DNA of 64,000 nucleotides from JACMLD01 sp039916305 (GCA_039916305.1 JBDSLR010000012.1:62001-126000), one strand, 5' to 3'. Counted from the first letter of the stretch, positions 9,003-18,329 are shown. Notes: generated from the letters alone by a model not told the origin. Program-made: numbers and translations.

Positions 9003-9036
9003 GCAAAGAACGCAAAGCAGCGGCAAAGCCGCAAAG
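9003..9036. repeat. Intergenic GCAAAG repeat with small hairpin
   Basis: Four copies of GCAAAG occur between about 9003 and 9036, and GCGGC-AAA-GCCGC at 9020-9032 can form a five-pair hairpin. The element sits just upstream of the aminotransferase start on the minus strand, and probably represents a short non-coding repeat family. Confidence 0.5.
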
Positions 9037-9137
9037 AATTTTGATATTTGTACCAGGTGCTGCCTTCACTGAAATGAAGTAACAGTGTATATCTGGTAAT
9101 ACTGGCTTAGTAATACTATAACAAGTAAAAATATTTT

Positions 9138-9671
9138 ATGGCAGTTATCATGCATGTAGAAGGCGTTTATCCTTCATTTGGAAACGATTGTTTTATAGCG
9201 CCCAATGCAACTGTGGTGGGCGATGTGCAAACCGGCGATAACTGCAGCATCTGGTTCAATGCGGTGGTGCGCGGCGATGTAAACAGCATACGCCTGGGCA
9301 ATAAAGTAAACGTACAGGATGGAGCTATTATACATGCCACTTACCAAAAAACAAAAGTAGTAATTGGCGACAATGTTTCTATTGGTCATAATGCCATTGT
9401 ACATGGCTGCACACTGCACGATAATGTATTGATCGGGATGGGATCTATTGTAATGGATAATGTGGTGGTAAACAGCAATACCATTATTGCCGCCGGTGCA
9501 GTAGTACTGGAAGGTACGATATGTGAGGCGGGAAGTATCTATGCCGGTGTGCCTGCTAAAAAAGTTAAAGACATTTCTGCTGAACTGGTGAATGGCGAGA
9601 TAAACCGCATTGCCAATAACTACATCCGCTATGCCGGCTGGTTCAAAGATCAGGTGGTGAAGGGCGAATAA
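9138..9671 (+). CDS. Gamma-carbonic anhydrase-like hexapeptide-repeat protein
   Basis: This 177-residue protein is a left-handed beta-helix of hexapeptide repeats (for example IAPNATVVGDV, CSIWFNAVVRGDV, IGDNVSIGHNAIVHGC, VLIGMGSIVMDN) with a C-terminal helix, the layout of the gamma-CA/YrdA/PaaY family. The three metal-binding histidines are in position: IIHATY, GHNAIVHG. Family members bind zinc or iron; some hydrate carbon dioxide while others have no known activity. The start could also be the in-frame ATG four codons later. It stands alone between a divergent aminotransferase gene and small unknown genes. Confidence 0.88.
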   Translation: MAVIMHVEGVYPSFGNDCFIAPNATVVGDVQTGDNCSIWFNAVVRGDVNSIRLGNKVNVQDGAIIHATYQKTKVVIGDNVSIGHNAIVHGCTLHDNVLIGMGSIVMDNVVVNSNTIIAAGAVVLEGTICEAGSIYAGVPAKKVKDISAELVNGEINRIANNYIRYAGWFKDQVVKGE

Positions 9672-9929
9672 TGAGTGGTAAATCAATGAGTGGGGCGCAA
9701 ACAATATTTATACAACAATTGAGCTCAATCAATTCACAGACTTAATAACTGCGCAATCAAATCTCCGTTGCCTGCGCCTGGTCAACTACTCAAACCACCA
9801 GCCCATCAATCAATTTCCTTCTGTAAAACGGGTAAATAAGTCCATTCATCGAAAGGGTGGCTGTTTCCTTGCACGGTCTGAATAATATTTATAAGTTTAT
9901 CCCGTTGATATGAAAACGAAGTACCTGAT

Positions 9930-10115
9930 ATGAAAACCCGTTCAATTGTAACTGCCTTTTTTTTGATAACCATTGTCTGTACCATGAGTTCCTGCAGCGT
10001 CTGGAGCAAGGTATTTGGGCCCAAATACGGGTGCCCGGCAAATGGGAAGAATACAGGTGCAGAGCGGGTGCTCACAGGAGAAAAAGTGCCAAAGTCGCCA
10101 AGGTTTAAAGCATAA
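9930..10115 (+). CDS. Small lipoprotein, 61 residues, unknown function
   Basis: The product starts with a lipoprotein signal (MKTRSIVTAFFLITIVCTMS) ending in the lipobox SSC, giving a mature lipoprotein of about 40 residues with a GCPANGKNTGAERVLTGEK core and a basic tail (KSPRFKA). I do not know a function. The clear lipobox and in-frame stop argue that it is real despite its size. The preceding 258 bases hold no other gene. Confidence 0.6.
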   Translation: MKTRSIVTAFFLITIVCTMSSCSVWSKVFGPKYGCPANGKNTGAERVLTGEKVPKSPRFKA

Positions 10116-10163
10116 TGAAGACGTCTCTTAACCGGGACTATTATATACCTAAAATCCGTACAC

Positions 10164-10496
10164 ATGAGCCTTACCTTACGCACCGATTTCGGTTGCACCG
10201 AAGCGGTCATTGATGACGATTGCGGCCTTAAACGTTTTTATGAAGTTGCCGATATTTTATGCGACGATCTTGACATTCAATTTTTAACTAAGCTGGATGA
10301 TTTTGATTCGCTGGTCTGGGACTTTAGCTACAAAGGCCGTACACTAACGCTGCACTATAATATTTACACCGGCATTTCTATTTATCCGCATAAGTTCAGG
10401 GAAGCGCCGCGCCGCGATAACGATGCGGTTGTAGAAGTTGCACAATTTTTAGAAACAAAACTGATGGTCAACCGCGCCAGAAAATATTTGTCATAA
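10164..10496 (+). CDS. Conserved-looking hypothetical protein, 110 residues
   Basis: The protein is acidic and cytoplasmic in character, with no signal peptide or membrane segment. It has a mixed alpha/beta appearance: CGLKRFYEVADILCDDLDIQF, then LVWDFSYKGRTLTLHYNIYTGISIYP, which look like a helix followed by antiparallel strands. It starts 49 bases after the small lipoprotein gene and is followed by a strong terminator, so the two may share a transcript. I do not recognise its family. Confidence 0.7.
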   Translation: MSLTLRTDFGCTEAVIDDDCGLKRFYEVADILCDDLDIQFLTKLDDFDSLVWDFSYKGRTLTLHYNIYTGISIYPHKFREAPRRDNDAVVEVAQFLETKLMVNRARKYLS

Positions 10497-10534
10497 ACCC
10501 TTTCTTTAATCCGTACACTTGGTTTTTCATTGCA

Positions 10535-10563
10535 GACCGCCCATACTTTTGGGCGGTCTTTTT
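10535..10563 (+). terminator. Rho-independent terminator
   Basis: Perfect 8-base arms GACCGCCC (10535-10542) and GGGCGGTC (10551-10558) with an eight-base loop are followed by TTTTT. It ends the plus-strand gene at 10496. Confidence 0.9.
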
Positions 10564-10648
10564 ATTTACACAACTGTTGAATGCGGGGGTTACAACTAAA
10601 ATTCAAATTCACTGTTTAAGAGAGACACGGACTGCTATAACGTCCCCG

Positions 10649-11578
10649 TCAATACGTTTTCTTTTCAATTGATTCCAGGATATTATAATAACTGACATAC
10701 CGGTCTTCTGTTACCGTACCATCGGCTACCGCCTGTTTTACAGCACAACCTGGTTCATTGGTGTGCAGGCAATTATTAAACTGGCAATCATTTATCAGCG
10801 GCCGCATCTCCGGAAAATAATGAGAGAGTTCCTGCTTTTGAATATTTACCAGCCCAAACTCGCGTATACCGGGCGTGTCAATGATCTTGCCGCCCCAAGG
10901 CAAATCAAACATTTCTGCAAACGTAGTAGTGTGGAGACCTTTACCGCTCCATCCGCTTACTTCCTGGGTACGCAAAAGCAGCTCAGGAAAAACAGCATTG
11001 ATAAAAGATGATTTGCCAACGCCTGAGTGTCCGCTCATCAATGTGGTTTTGTCTTTCAATAAAGCCTTAACGGTGTCAACGCCGGTGTTTTCTTTTACAC
11101 TCATGGCTACCACTGTATAACCAATACCTTCATACATGGTCTGCAGGGCTGCTAATTTATCCTGTTCTTTTTTCTTATATACATCCGTCTTGTTAAAAAC
11201 AACAATGGCTGGCACATGATAAGCTTCAGCAGTAACCAGGAACCGATCAATAAATCCCTGCGAAGTACGCGGCTCTTTCAGCGTAGCAAATAACAAAGAC
11301 TGGCTAAGGTTGGATGCAACGATGTGGTGCTGCATTTTGTGTGAGGGCGACTGACGGTTTATATAATTACGGCGTTCATAAATGTGTGTAATGGTGGCTG
11401 TGCTTTCCAGTTCATTTTCCAGCTCCATTTCTACCTCATCTCCCACAGCAATGGGGTTGGTAGAAGTAATAGCGGTATCCATTTTAAAAATCCCTTTAAT
11501 GCGGGCATTATAAATATGCCCATCCTCCGTTTTAGTAACGTACCAGCTGCCTGTTGATTTATACACTAGTGCTTTCAT
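10649..11578 (-). CDS. rsgA: Ribosome small-subunit-dependent GTPase A
   Basis: The 309-residue protein has the circularly permuted GTPase order of RsgA/YjeQ: an N-terminal OB fold (about 1-75), then G4 NKTD at 129-132 ahead of G1 GHSGVGKS at 183-190 and G3 DTPG at 234-237, then a zinc knuckle with C265, C270, H272 and C278. RsgA checks maturation of the 30S decoding centre and releases RbfA, whose gene is about 8 kb away in this window. It lies downstream of BatA on the same strand but 186 bases off, so is probably a separate unit. Confidence 0.95.
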   Translation of the reverse strand: MKALVYKSTGSWYVTKTEDGHIYNARIKGIFKMDTAITSTNPIAVGDEVEMELENELESTATITHIYERRNYINRQSPSHKMQHHIVASNLSQSLLFATLKEPRTSQGFIDRFLVTAEAYHVPAIVVFNKTDVYKKKEQDKLAALQTMYEGIGYTVVAMSVKENTGVDTVKALLKDKTTLMSGHSGVGKSSFINAVFPELLLRTQEVSGWSGKGLHTTTFAEMFDLPWGGKIIDTPGIREFGLVNIQKQELSHYFPEMRPLINDCQFNNCLHTNEPGCAVKQAVADGTVTEDRYVSYYNILESIEKKTY

Positions 11579-11764
11579 TGCGCCGCTAAATTACGTTGTT
11601 TCAGCCAGCAGATGCATGAACCGGGATTTGGGAGGGGTAAAAGCATTCACATCATGGTGAGCCGTTATTGTTTTTCTCCCCCTTCCTCTGTGAAATACCG
11701 CTTTTACCGCTGTGGTATTTTTATTTAAACGTAGCGGGGAAAAAACATTGCCATGGATGACAAC

Positions 11765-12772
11765 TTATGGGAACTTTTTAAAAACTGTAAAACGCAATAC
11801 CAGCTCTGTAAGTAGTAATGCCAGCGCAGCGATAGCAAAAGGAAAGAACTTTTCTGAATAGCGTTTTAGTGCTGTTACCTCTATCCTGGATTTCTCCAGC
11901 TTATCAATGTCGGTATAAATATTTTTCAGGCTTTCATTGTCTTTAGCCCGGAAGTACCTGCCCCCTGTTTCATTGGCAATCTGCGTGAGCAGTTTTTCAT
12001 CAATGTTTACTTTTTCGCGCTGCATCACCACGGCGCCTGTCTGGGTTTGCATAGGCGTTTGCGCAAACCCTTCTGTTCCTACTCCAATAGTATAAACTTT
12101 TACACCGGTAGCTTTTGCCAGTTCTTTAGCAGTAAGTGGCGGTATCTGGCCGCCATTATTTTCTCCGTCTGTCAGCAATATTACCACCTTGCTTTTAGAG
12201 GTGGAAGCGCGTAGCCTGTCTACACTGGTAGCAAGGCCGGAACCAATGGCTGTCCCATCTTCCAGCAAACCACTCTGAATATTGTAAATCTGTGTTTTTA
12301 AAACCTGCTGATCGGTAGTGAGCGGACAAAGCGTAAAACTTTCACCGGAAAAAATAACTACCGCAATCCGGTCTGTAGGGCGGTTGGCCACAAAATTGGC
12401 AGCTACTTCTTTGGCCGCCTCCATCCGGTTGGGCGTGAAATCCTGCGCCAGCATACTGCCGCTTACATCAATGGCCAGTACAATGTCTACTCCTTCACCA
12501 CTTACCAGTTCTTCATCATTTCTTGTTTGCGGCCGGGCCAGCGCCAGTATAATGCAGCTGATGCAAAGTAGCCGGAAGATAAAAGGCAGGTGCCGCAGGG
12601 TAGTTTTCCAGGAGCGAAGGCCTTTTACTTTACTAATGGAAGAAATAAGCACCGTAGCCTGACGGCGGCTCTGGTGGGCAAAATGCCACCAGGCAAGCAG
12701 CGGCAGTAATGCGAATAAAACCAGCATCCACGGCTGCCCAAAATTTATATTTTTAAAATAATCAAATGCCAA
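11765..12772 (-). CDS. batA: BatA-type von Willebrand A membrane protein
   Basis: The 335-residue protein has an N-terminal membrane segment (about 14-30), a second near 63-80, a VWA domain from about 94 to 300 and a C-terminal membrane segment (about 310-330). The metal site is intact: D102-x-S104-x-S106 in AIDVSGSM, with the later LLTDGENN. Bat (Bacteroides aerotolerance) proteins are thought to form an inner-membrane complex with the MoxR ATPase. It is the last gene of the operon with DUF58 and MoxR. The usual second VWA protein BatB and the TPR protein BatC do not follow here. Confidence 0.88.
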   Translation of the reverse strand: MAFDYFKNINFGQPWMLVLFALLPLLAWWHFAHQSRRQATVLISSISKVKGLRSWKTTLRHLPFIFRLLCISCIILALARPQTRNDEELVSGEGVDIVLAIDVSGSMLAQDFTPNRMEAAKEVAANFVANRPTDRIAVVIFSGESFTLCPLTTDQQVLKTQIYNIQSGLLEDGTAIGSGLATSVDRLRASTSKSKVVILLTDGENNGGQIPPLTAKELAKATGVKVYTIGVGTEGFAQTPMQTQTGAVVMQREKVNIDEKLLTQIANETGGRYFRAKDNESLKNIYTDIDKLEKSRIEVTALKRYSEKFFPFAIAALALLLTELVLRFTVFKKFP

Positions 12773-12795
12773 ATCGTTTGTAATTGTATATCTGG

Positions 12796-13710
12796 TTAAG
12801 TAATAATTGCATCAAGTTGCGCAATAGATTTTTTTATGATATCCATCGCCTGCTCATTCTCTGTTGCGGAAGGCTGGTATTTGGCAAACTTCACCGCATC
12901 ATTCATCCGCAGCACCTGCGCCAGCGTTGTAAAATCATCCACCGGCAGGTTAAATTGTTTGAGTTGCAGCATTAGCTCGCCACTGGTTTTTTCCATAGTG
13001 GCAATATTTGTCTTGCTGAACATATAGGTTCTCAGAATATCATTCAATGCGGTATGAAAAATTTTGGTACGCGATTGGTCTGCATAACCTTTTTGCTGCA
13101 ATTCTTCCAGCGCCTGCATGGCCTCCTGCAGGGGCGATAATTTGGATACTGGTTTTTTTACAGCAGGGGCAATTGGCCTGATACCCTTTTTGCGAAGTAA
13201 ATAAATAACGGCCAGTAAAGAAAGCAGGGCCAATGCCAGCACTATCCAGCTGATGTAACGGGTAGCAGTATTTTCTACTTCAATGATATCTTTTATATCG
13301 TGGTAATCCTGCTTGGGATCAAAGTTTGAATATGCAACGGATACCGGCAATGAATCAGTGAGGTAATCCTTATTGCCAATGGTAAGCGGAAAAGAGGGGA
13401 GGGCCCAGCGGCCCGAATCAAAACTGGTTATCATCAGTGTTTGCCGGTAGATAATGGCATCGCCTTTGATCACGGTATCAATCTTTCCTTTATCAATAAA
13501 TTCAAAATGGGTAACAGAATCCAGCGGGAACCATCTTGCATCGGTACCCACGGGCACGCTTGCTTCCAGTTTAAGTTCCACCGGTTCGCCAATTATTATT
13601 TTATCCCTGTTAATGGATGCTCTTACTGATACAGCCATTTGCGAAAAACAAACGGGGTAAGCAAAAAAGAAAATAATAACGGTGATGATATGTGGGGTTA
13701 TTCTGCTCAT
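12796..13710 (-). CDS. BatD-like secreted/membrane protein of the MoxR-VWA operon
   Basis: The 304-residue protein has a signal peptide (cleaved near CFSQ, residue 24), an extracytoplasmic beta-rich domain (about 25-150, with VSVRASINRDKIIIGEPVELKLEA typical of BatD/oxygen-tolerance domains), one membrane segment near 155-172, and a cytoplasmic helical tail from about 190. It lies between DUF58 (28 bases) and BatA (23 bases) in the operon, which supports a role in the same complex. I assign it by layout and neighbours; exact family name is less sure. Confidence 0.75.
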   Translation of the reverse strand: MSRITPHIITVIIFFFAYPVCFSQMAVSVRASINRDKIIIGEPVELKLEASVPVGTDARWFPLDSVTHFEFIDKGKIDTVIKGDAIIYRQTLMITSFDSGRWALPSFPLTIGNKDYLTDSLPVSVAYSNFDPKQDYHDIKDIIEVENTATRYISWIVLALALLSLLAVIYLLRKKGIRPIAPAVKKPVSKLSPLQEAMQALEELQQKGYADQSRTKIFHTALNDILRTYMFSKTNIATMEKTSGELMLQLKQFNLPVDDFTTLAQVLRMNDAVKFAKYQPSATENEQAMDIIKKSIAQLDAIIT

Positions 13711-13738
13711 TCAAAAAATAGCGCTGCTGCCGGTTCAT

Positions 13739-14608
13739 TTATGATCGTCCAATAAAAAATTTCTGCAGCACTTTTACATAGTCTTCATCCGTGCGTACAT
13801 GTAATAAATCGCTGCCGCTTTTCAGAAACAGGTTTTTACACCATTCTGTATGCTCAAAAAAGCGTTTCTCATACTGTTGCCTTACCCAATAATCACTGCT
13901 GTCAATCCATTTGCCGGCACCTGTTTCAGCATCGCTCACCTGTAAGAGGCCTGCATCCGGTAACTGCACATCCATTTTATCATATACCTTAATACCTATG
14001 ATATCGTGTTTTTTGCCGGCTACTTTGATGGCGTCACTAAAGCTGTCATCTAAAAAATCGCTTAGTACAAAAGAAATACTTTTTTGCCTGGTGGAATTAC
14101 TGAAAAACCGCAACGCCTCGCCCAGGTTTGTTCCTTTTCTTTTGGGTTCTGCTGTCAGCAGCTCGCGCACAATGTACAGGGCATGCTGCTTTCCTTTTTT
14201 TGGCGGAATATATTTTTCTACTTTATCGCTAAAAAAAATAACGCCTACTTTGTCATTATTACTGATGGCGGAAAATGTAAGTACGGCGCCTATTTCTGTT
14301 ACCAAATCTTTTTTTCGCGCATGCACTGTTCCAAACAGTGAGCTTGCACTAACGTCTACCAGCAGCATCACCGTTAGTTCACGCTCTTCTTCAAAAAGTT
14401 TGGTAAACGGGGTAGAGAAGCGGGCACTAACATTCCAGTCAATAAAGCGCACATCATCGCCCGGGTAATATTCCCGTACCTCCCTGAAGCTCATGCCACG
14501 GCCTTTAAAGGCAGAATGGTATTCGCCCGTAAAAAGGTGCTGGGTAATTTTCTTACTCTTTATTTCCAACTCCTTTACTTTTTTTAATATTTCAGCGGTT
14601 GTAAGCAA
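13739..14608 (-). CDS. DUF58-domain protein of the MoxR-VWA operon
   Basis: The 289-residue soluble protein contains the DUF58 signature: YYPGDDVRFIDWNVSAR near residues 48-64, followed by ELTVMLLVDVSASS, a degenerate VWA metal motif (DVSAS). DUF58 proteins nearly always sit next to MoxR ATPases and are thought to be scaffold or substrate-binding parts of a chaperone-like system. It lies 113 bases after the MoxR gene and is followed at 28 bases by the BatD-like gene. Function is inferred from context. Confidence 0.9.
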   Translation of the reverse strand: MLTTAEILKKVKELEIKSKKITQHLFTGEYHSAFKGRGMSFREVREYYPGDDVRFIDWNVSARFSTPFTKLFEEERELTVMLLVDVSASSLFGTVHARKKDLVTEIGAVLTFSAISNNDKVGVIFFSDKVEKYIPPKKGKQHALYIVRELLTAEPKRKGTNLGEALRFFSNSTRQKSISFVLSDFLDDSFSDAIKVAGKKHDIIGIKVYDKMDVQLPDAGLLQVSDAETGAGKWIDSSDYWVRQQYEKRFFEHTEWCKNLFLKSGSDLLHVRTDEDYVKVLQKFFIGRS

Positions 14609-14721
14609 TGCTACAGATTAAATTTTTGATTGCGGAATTGGGGATGCCGGGATTTCTCTTTTCAGGTAACAGTAAAAATAAATTTCATACCACCATATCC
14701 TGAGATCAGCCATTGTTGCTG

Positions 14722-15723
14722 TTATGGTACACTGATCGCCCTTAATATATCATCAATTACGTTCTCCACATTTACGTTTTCGGCTTCAGCCTCATATGTT
14801 AACCCGATGCGGTGACGCAGCACATCTTTTGAAATTGCCCGGATATCTTCCGGTATTACATAACCGCGTTTATTAAGAAAGGCATTGGCCTTGGCAGCAA
14901 GAGCCAGGTTAATGCTGGCACGTGGCGAACCGCCGTATGCAATCAGCGGTTTTAGCTTCTGCAGGTTGTACCTGTCGGGAAAGCGGGTAGCAAATACAAT
15001 ATCCAGTATATAATTTTCTACTTTTTCATCCATATAAATACTTCTCACCAGTTCTTTCGCCTGCAGAATTTCCTGTACAGAAACTACCTGGGTGATTTCC
15101 GGGCTTTTTATGTCCTGTACATTTTGGCGGATGATAAGTTGTTCTTCGGCTTTGCTGGGATAATCTACTACCACTTTCATGATAAACCGGTCGGCCTGTG
15201 CTTCAGGTAATGCATATGTACCTTCCTGCTCAAGCGGGTTTTGGGTAGCCAATACGAGGAAAGGATCTTCCAGTTTATAAGTGGTATCTCCAATGGTCAC
15301 CTGCCTTTCCTGCATGGCTTCCAGCAGGGCACTCTGTACTTTTGCCGGGGCGCGGTTGATTTCATCGGCCAGCAAGAAATTGGTGAAAATTGGCCCCTTC
15401 CTTACCACAAACTCATTTTTTTGCTGCTGGTAAATCAGGGTACCGGTTACATCTGCCGGCAGTAAGTCAGGGGTAAACTGTATACGGCTGAACTTAGCGT
15501 GGATAGCCTGGGCCAGTGACTTAATGGCCAATGTTTTTGCCAGTCCGGGTACGCCTTCCAGCAATACGTGGCCATTGCTCAGCAGACCTATCAGCAACCT
15601 GTCAAGCATATACTGCTGGCCCACAATAATCCGTCCTACTTCATCTCTCAGCCGGTCCGTAAAAACAGACTGGTACTGTATTTTTTCGTTTAGCTGCCTG
15701 ATGTCTTCTGCGGTTTGAAGCAT
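14722..15723 (-). CDS. MoxR-family AAA+ ATPase
   Basis: The 333-residue ATPase has Walker A GVPGLAKT at 57-64, Walker B with D120-E121 in LLADEIN, the AATQNPLEQEGTYALPEAQADRF segment with its sensor residues near 160-180, and the C-terminal lid domain. MoxR ATPases act as chaperones for maturation of metal-containing or VWA-domain protein complexes. It is the first gene of the operon leading to DUF58, a BatD-like protein and BatA, and diverges from a plus-strand lipoprotein gene. Confidence 0.95.
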   Translation of the reverse strand: MLQTAEDIRQLNEKIQYQSVFTDRLRDEVGRIIVGQQYMLDRLLIGLLSNGHVLLEGVPGLAKTLAIKSLAQAIHAKFSRIQFTPDLLPADVTGTLIYQQQKNEFVVRKGPIFTNFLLADEINRAPAKVQSALLEAMQERQVTIGDTTYKLEDPFLVLATQNPLEQEGTYALPEAQADRFIMKVVVDYPSKAEEQLIIRQNVQDIKSPEITQVVSVQEILQAKELVRSIYMDEKVENYILDIVFATRFPDRYNLQKLKPLIAYGGSPRASINLALAAKANAFLNKRGYVIPEDIRAISKDVLRHRIGLTYEAEAENVNVENVIDDILRAISVP

Positions 15724-15964
15724 AAAATGTATGATTAAAAATTATTTGCTGCCGGTTTTTCGTATTACTACTAAAAGGGGCTTTTGCTGTTTTAACTTAT
15801 TATCAGTCAAATGAGTGTCATTGCTGGTAAAAATACGAACAACCAGCTTGCAATTCCTTTGCCAATATAAACCTTTATATAAAATTTTGTTAAGCGAAAA
15901 CCATCCCGGCAATACAATAAAACCCTTTACTCATCAGTTTATAGAGAGAATTAAAAATCCACCC

Positions 15965-16444
15965 ATGAAACCAGCAGTACTAAATATACTTGCTTTTAGC
16001 ATAGCGTTTATTTCTGTAATCTCCTGTAAAAAGAGCAATGCTGATACCCCGGCACCCGCAAAATCAAAAACAATATTACTTACACAAAATACCTGGAAGC
16101 TGCAGTCTGTTGGTATGGACGCCGATAGAAATGGCGTGGCAGACGCAGGTGGCGATCTTACGGCCAGCGTTCCGGCTTGTCAGCTGGACAATAGCTATAC
16201 TTTTAAAACCGACAGCACTGGTGTAATGAATGAAGGTGCTGCTACTTGCAATGCAGGTGACCCGCAGACCAAACCATTTACCTGGGGCTTCAAAAACGGC
16301 GAAAGCATTCTTACAGGTACATTCAGCATAACTGACGGTGATGCAGCCATTATATCTATGAATGATACCCTGATGGTGATTACCTATGATGATGATTTTG
16401 GCACCGGCACAAGCTACCATCTCATTGCTGCTTTAAAACATTAA
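15965..16444 (+). CDS. Lipocalin-like lipoprotein, unknown function
   Basis: The 159-residue product starts MKPAVLNILAFSIAFISVIS with lipobox ISC before KKSN, so it is a predicted lipoprotein. The mature part (ILLTQNTWKLQSVGMD near 45, later TFSITDGDAAIIS) looks like the lipocalin-like beta-sandwich domain common in Bacteroidota lipoproteins. An upstream extension of the frame to 15815 lacks a signal sequence and is unlikely. The gene is followed by a terminator. Confidence 0.75.
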   Translation: MKPAVLNILAFSIAFISVISCKKSNADTPAPAKSKTILLTQNTWKLQSVGMDADRNGVADAGGDLTASVPACQLDNSYTFKTDSTGVMNEGAATCNAGDPQTKPFTWGFKNGESILTGTFSITDGDAAIISMNDTLMVITYDDDFGTGTSYHLIAALKH

Positions 16445-16473
16445 TTCAACTTTTGATTTCATAAACAACCAAC

Positions 16474-16510
16474 AGCCGCCTGCTATTCTTAGCGGGTGGC
16501 TCTATTTTTT
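16474..16510 (+). terminator. Rho-independent terminator
   Basis: A ten-pair stem with two G-T wobbles (AGCCGCCTGC at 16474-16483 and GCGGGTGGCT at 16492-16501) is followed by CTATTTTTT. It ends the lipoprotein gene. Confidence 0.8.
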
Positions 16511-16533
16511 ATAGCTATAAGCCGTTAGCTATA
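16510..16533. repeat. Inverted repeat of TAGCTA-type words
   Basis: TATAGCTA (16510-16517) and TAGCTATA (16526-16533) form an 8-base inverted repeat around AAGCCG, followed by ACGCTGT in two tandem copies. The words resemble those at 3110-3298. Confidence 0.45.
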
Positions 16534-16607
16534 CGCTGTACGCTGTATTTTCCTGGACAACTACCTTCGCGTCGCACTAATAACAGCGAATGCTTACAAC
16601 AGCTTTC

Positions 16608-18329
16608 CTAAGAAAGGTATTTTCCTACAATAGGCATCCTTCGGCCTACTCCAAAAGCTTTGCAGCTTACCCTTATTATGGGACAAAACTGGTTCCGCTT
16701 GTATTCATTGGTATTAACCAGTTTGAGGATGCGTTTCACCAGCGCTTCATCAATACCCATGGCAATAATTTCATTGGGTCCTTGTCTGCGTTCAATGTAC
16801 TGGTACAAAACTTTATCAAGTATATCGTATTCCGGAAGGCTGTCGCTGTCTTTCTGGTTGGGCCGCAATTCTGCAGAGGGCGGTTTCGTAATAATATTTT
16901 CCGGAATAACAGTACTGTTCCGGTTGATAAACCGGGCGAGTGCATAGACCTGTATCTTGTACACATCACCAAGTACACTTAAGCCGCCGGCCATGTCTCC
17001 ATACAAGGTACCATACCCGGTAGAAAGCTCACTCTTATTGGAGGTGTTCAATAAAATGTACCCAAACTTATTGGCAATGGCCATCAGCAGGTTGCCCCGC
17101 GTACGACTTTGTATATTTTCTTCGGCTACACTAAACGGTAAGTCTCTGAAAATCGGTTTCAGCTCGTCTATAAAAGCGGTGTAAATATTTTTAATGGGAA
17201 CAATATCATATGGATTGCCCAGGGTTTTACTTAATTGTTCCGCATCGCTTACAGAATGGCCGGTAGAATACTGGGAAGGCATCAATAACGCCCGTACATT
17301 TTCCGGCCCGAGTGCTTCGCAGGCCAGGGCAAGTACTACCGCACTGTCGATACCACCACTGCTACCCAATATAGCTTTTGTAAAACCCATTTTGCTGAAG
17401 TAATCCCGTATTCCAAGTATAAGCGCCGCATGTATTTCGCGGATGTTTTTCTGTGCTGTCATGTAGTCAACAATCTCATCGGGGTTGCTGATTTTTGATA
17501 CCCGCATGTCTTTATCAAACTGGCTGGTACTGGAAGCTGGTTTGCTGCTGTCTTCTTTTTTTGGGGAAGTGTTTACCGGCAATTCCACCACGGCAAAATC
17601 CTCTTCAAAATATTTCAATTCTTTTACGATATGGCCTGCAGCATCGATTACTAGGCTGCCCCCGTCGAAAACAATTTCTGTTTGGGAGCCTACGGTGTTG
17701 CAGTAAAATATGGGCAATCCGTATTTCATTACATTCACCCGGATAACCTCTTTGCGGTCATCATCGTGATCGTAATCAAACGGTGATGCAGAAATATTAA
17801 TCATTACATCCGGCGCCTGTTTTACCAGTTCATCCATGGGGCAGGTCCGGTACAGCGGGTTATCGCCCAGGTTCCAGATATCTTCACAAATAGTCAACGC
17901 TATTTTTTTCCCCTTAAAAGGAATCACCTGCCAATCATATGCCGGCTCAAAATACCGGTATTCATCAAATACATCATAGGTAGGGAGGCAGGTTTTTTGC
18001 ACAGTAGCTTTTACTTCTTTTTCATATAAAAACCAGGCGGCGTTGAATAAATCTTTGCCTTGCGGGTTTGTATTGCGCTGCGGGCTGCCCACTACCACCG
18101 CAATGGTATCAGCATGGGCTTTAATGGTATCAACAGCCGCATAACATTTATTCATGAAATCATTGAATTCCAGGAAATCGCGGGGTGGGTAACCGCAAAC
18201 ACACAGTTCAGTAAACATGATTAGATCTGCACCCTGCATTTTTGCTTCGTTGATGGCGCTGATGATCTTCTGAATATTGTATTCAAAATTACCAATGTGA
18301 TAATTCTGCTGGGCCATGGCTATTTTCAT
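16608..18329 (-). CDS. nadE: Glutamine-dependent NAD(+) synthase
   Basis: The 573-residue enzyme joins an N-terminal nitrilase-fold amidase (about 1-255; triad E41, K112, C148 in LTICEDIWN) to a C-terminal NAD synthase domain (about 290-573) with the ATP pyrophosphatase loop SGGIDS at 324-329. The amidase frees ammonia from glutamine, which travels to the synthase site to convert deamido-NAD to NAD. A -7 box TAAATTTG lies four bases before the start. It stands alone. Confidence 0.96.
   Translation of the reverse strand: MKIAMAQQNYHIGNFEYNIQKIISAINEAKMQGADLIMFTELCVCGYPPRDFLEFNDFMNKCYAAVDTIKAHADTIAVVVGSPQRNTNPQGKDLFNAAWFLYEKEVKATVQKTCLPTYDVFDEYRYFEPAYDWQVIPFKGKKIALTICEDIWNLGDNPLYRTCPMDELVKQAPDVMINISASPFDYDHDDDRKEVIRVNVMKYGLPIFYCNTVGSQTEIVFDGGSLVIDAAGHIVKELKYFEEDFAVVELPVNTSPKKEDSSKPASSTSQFDKDMRVSKISNPDEIVDYMTAQKNIREIHAALILGIRDYFSKMGFTKAILGSSGGIDSAVVLALACEALGPENVRALLMPSQYSTGHSVSDAEQLSKTLGNPYDIVPIKNIYTAFIDELKPIFRDLPFSVAEENIQSRTRGNLLMAIANKFGYILLNTSNKSELSTGYGTLYGDMAGGLSVLGDVYKIQVYALARFINRNSTVIPENIITKPPSAELRPNQKDSDSLPEYDILDKVLYQYIERRQGPNEIIAMGIDEALVKRILKLVNTNEYKRNQFCPIIRVSCKAFGVGRRMPIVGKYLS

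Noticed and set aside
8984..9034. N-terminal extension of the aminotransferase frame
   Set aside because: The sequence lies in a GCAAAG repeat and does not match the family start.
9806..10210. Minus-strand frame of 134 residues
   Set aside because: It overlaps the small lipoprotein gene and has no recognisable feature; the plus-strand lipobox is much better supported.
11693..11722. AAATACC/GGTATTT hairpin with T run
   Set aside because: It points away from any gene on the plus strand and the minus-strand version lacks a T tract.
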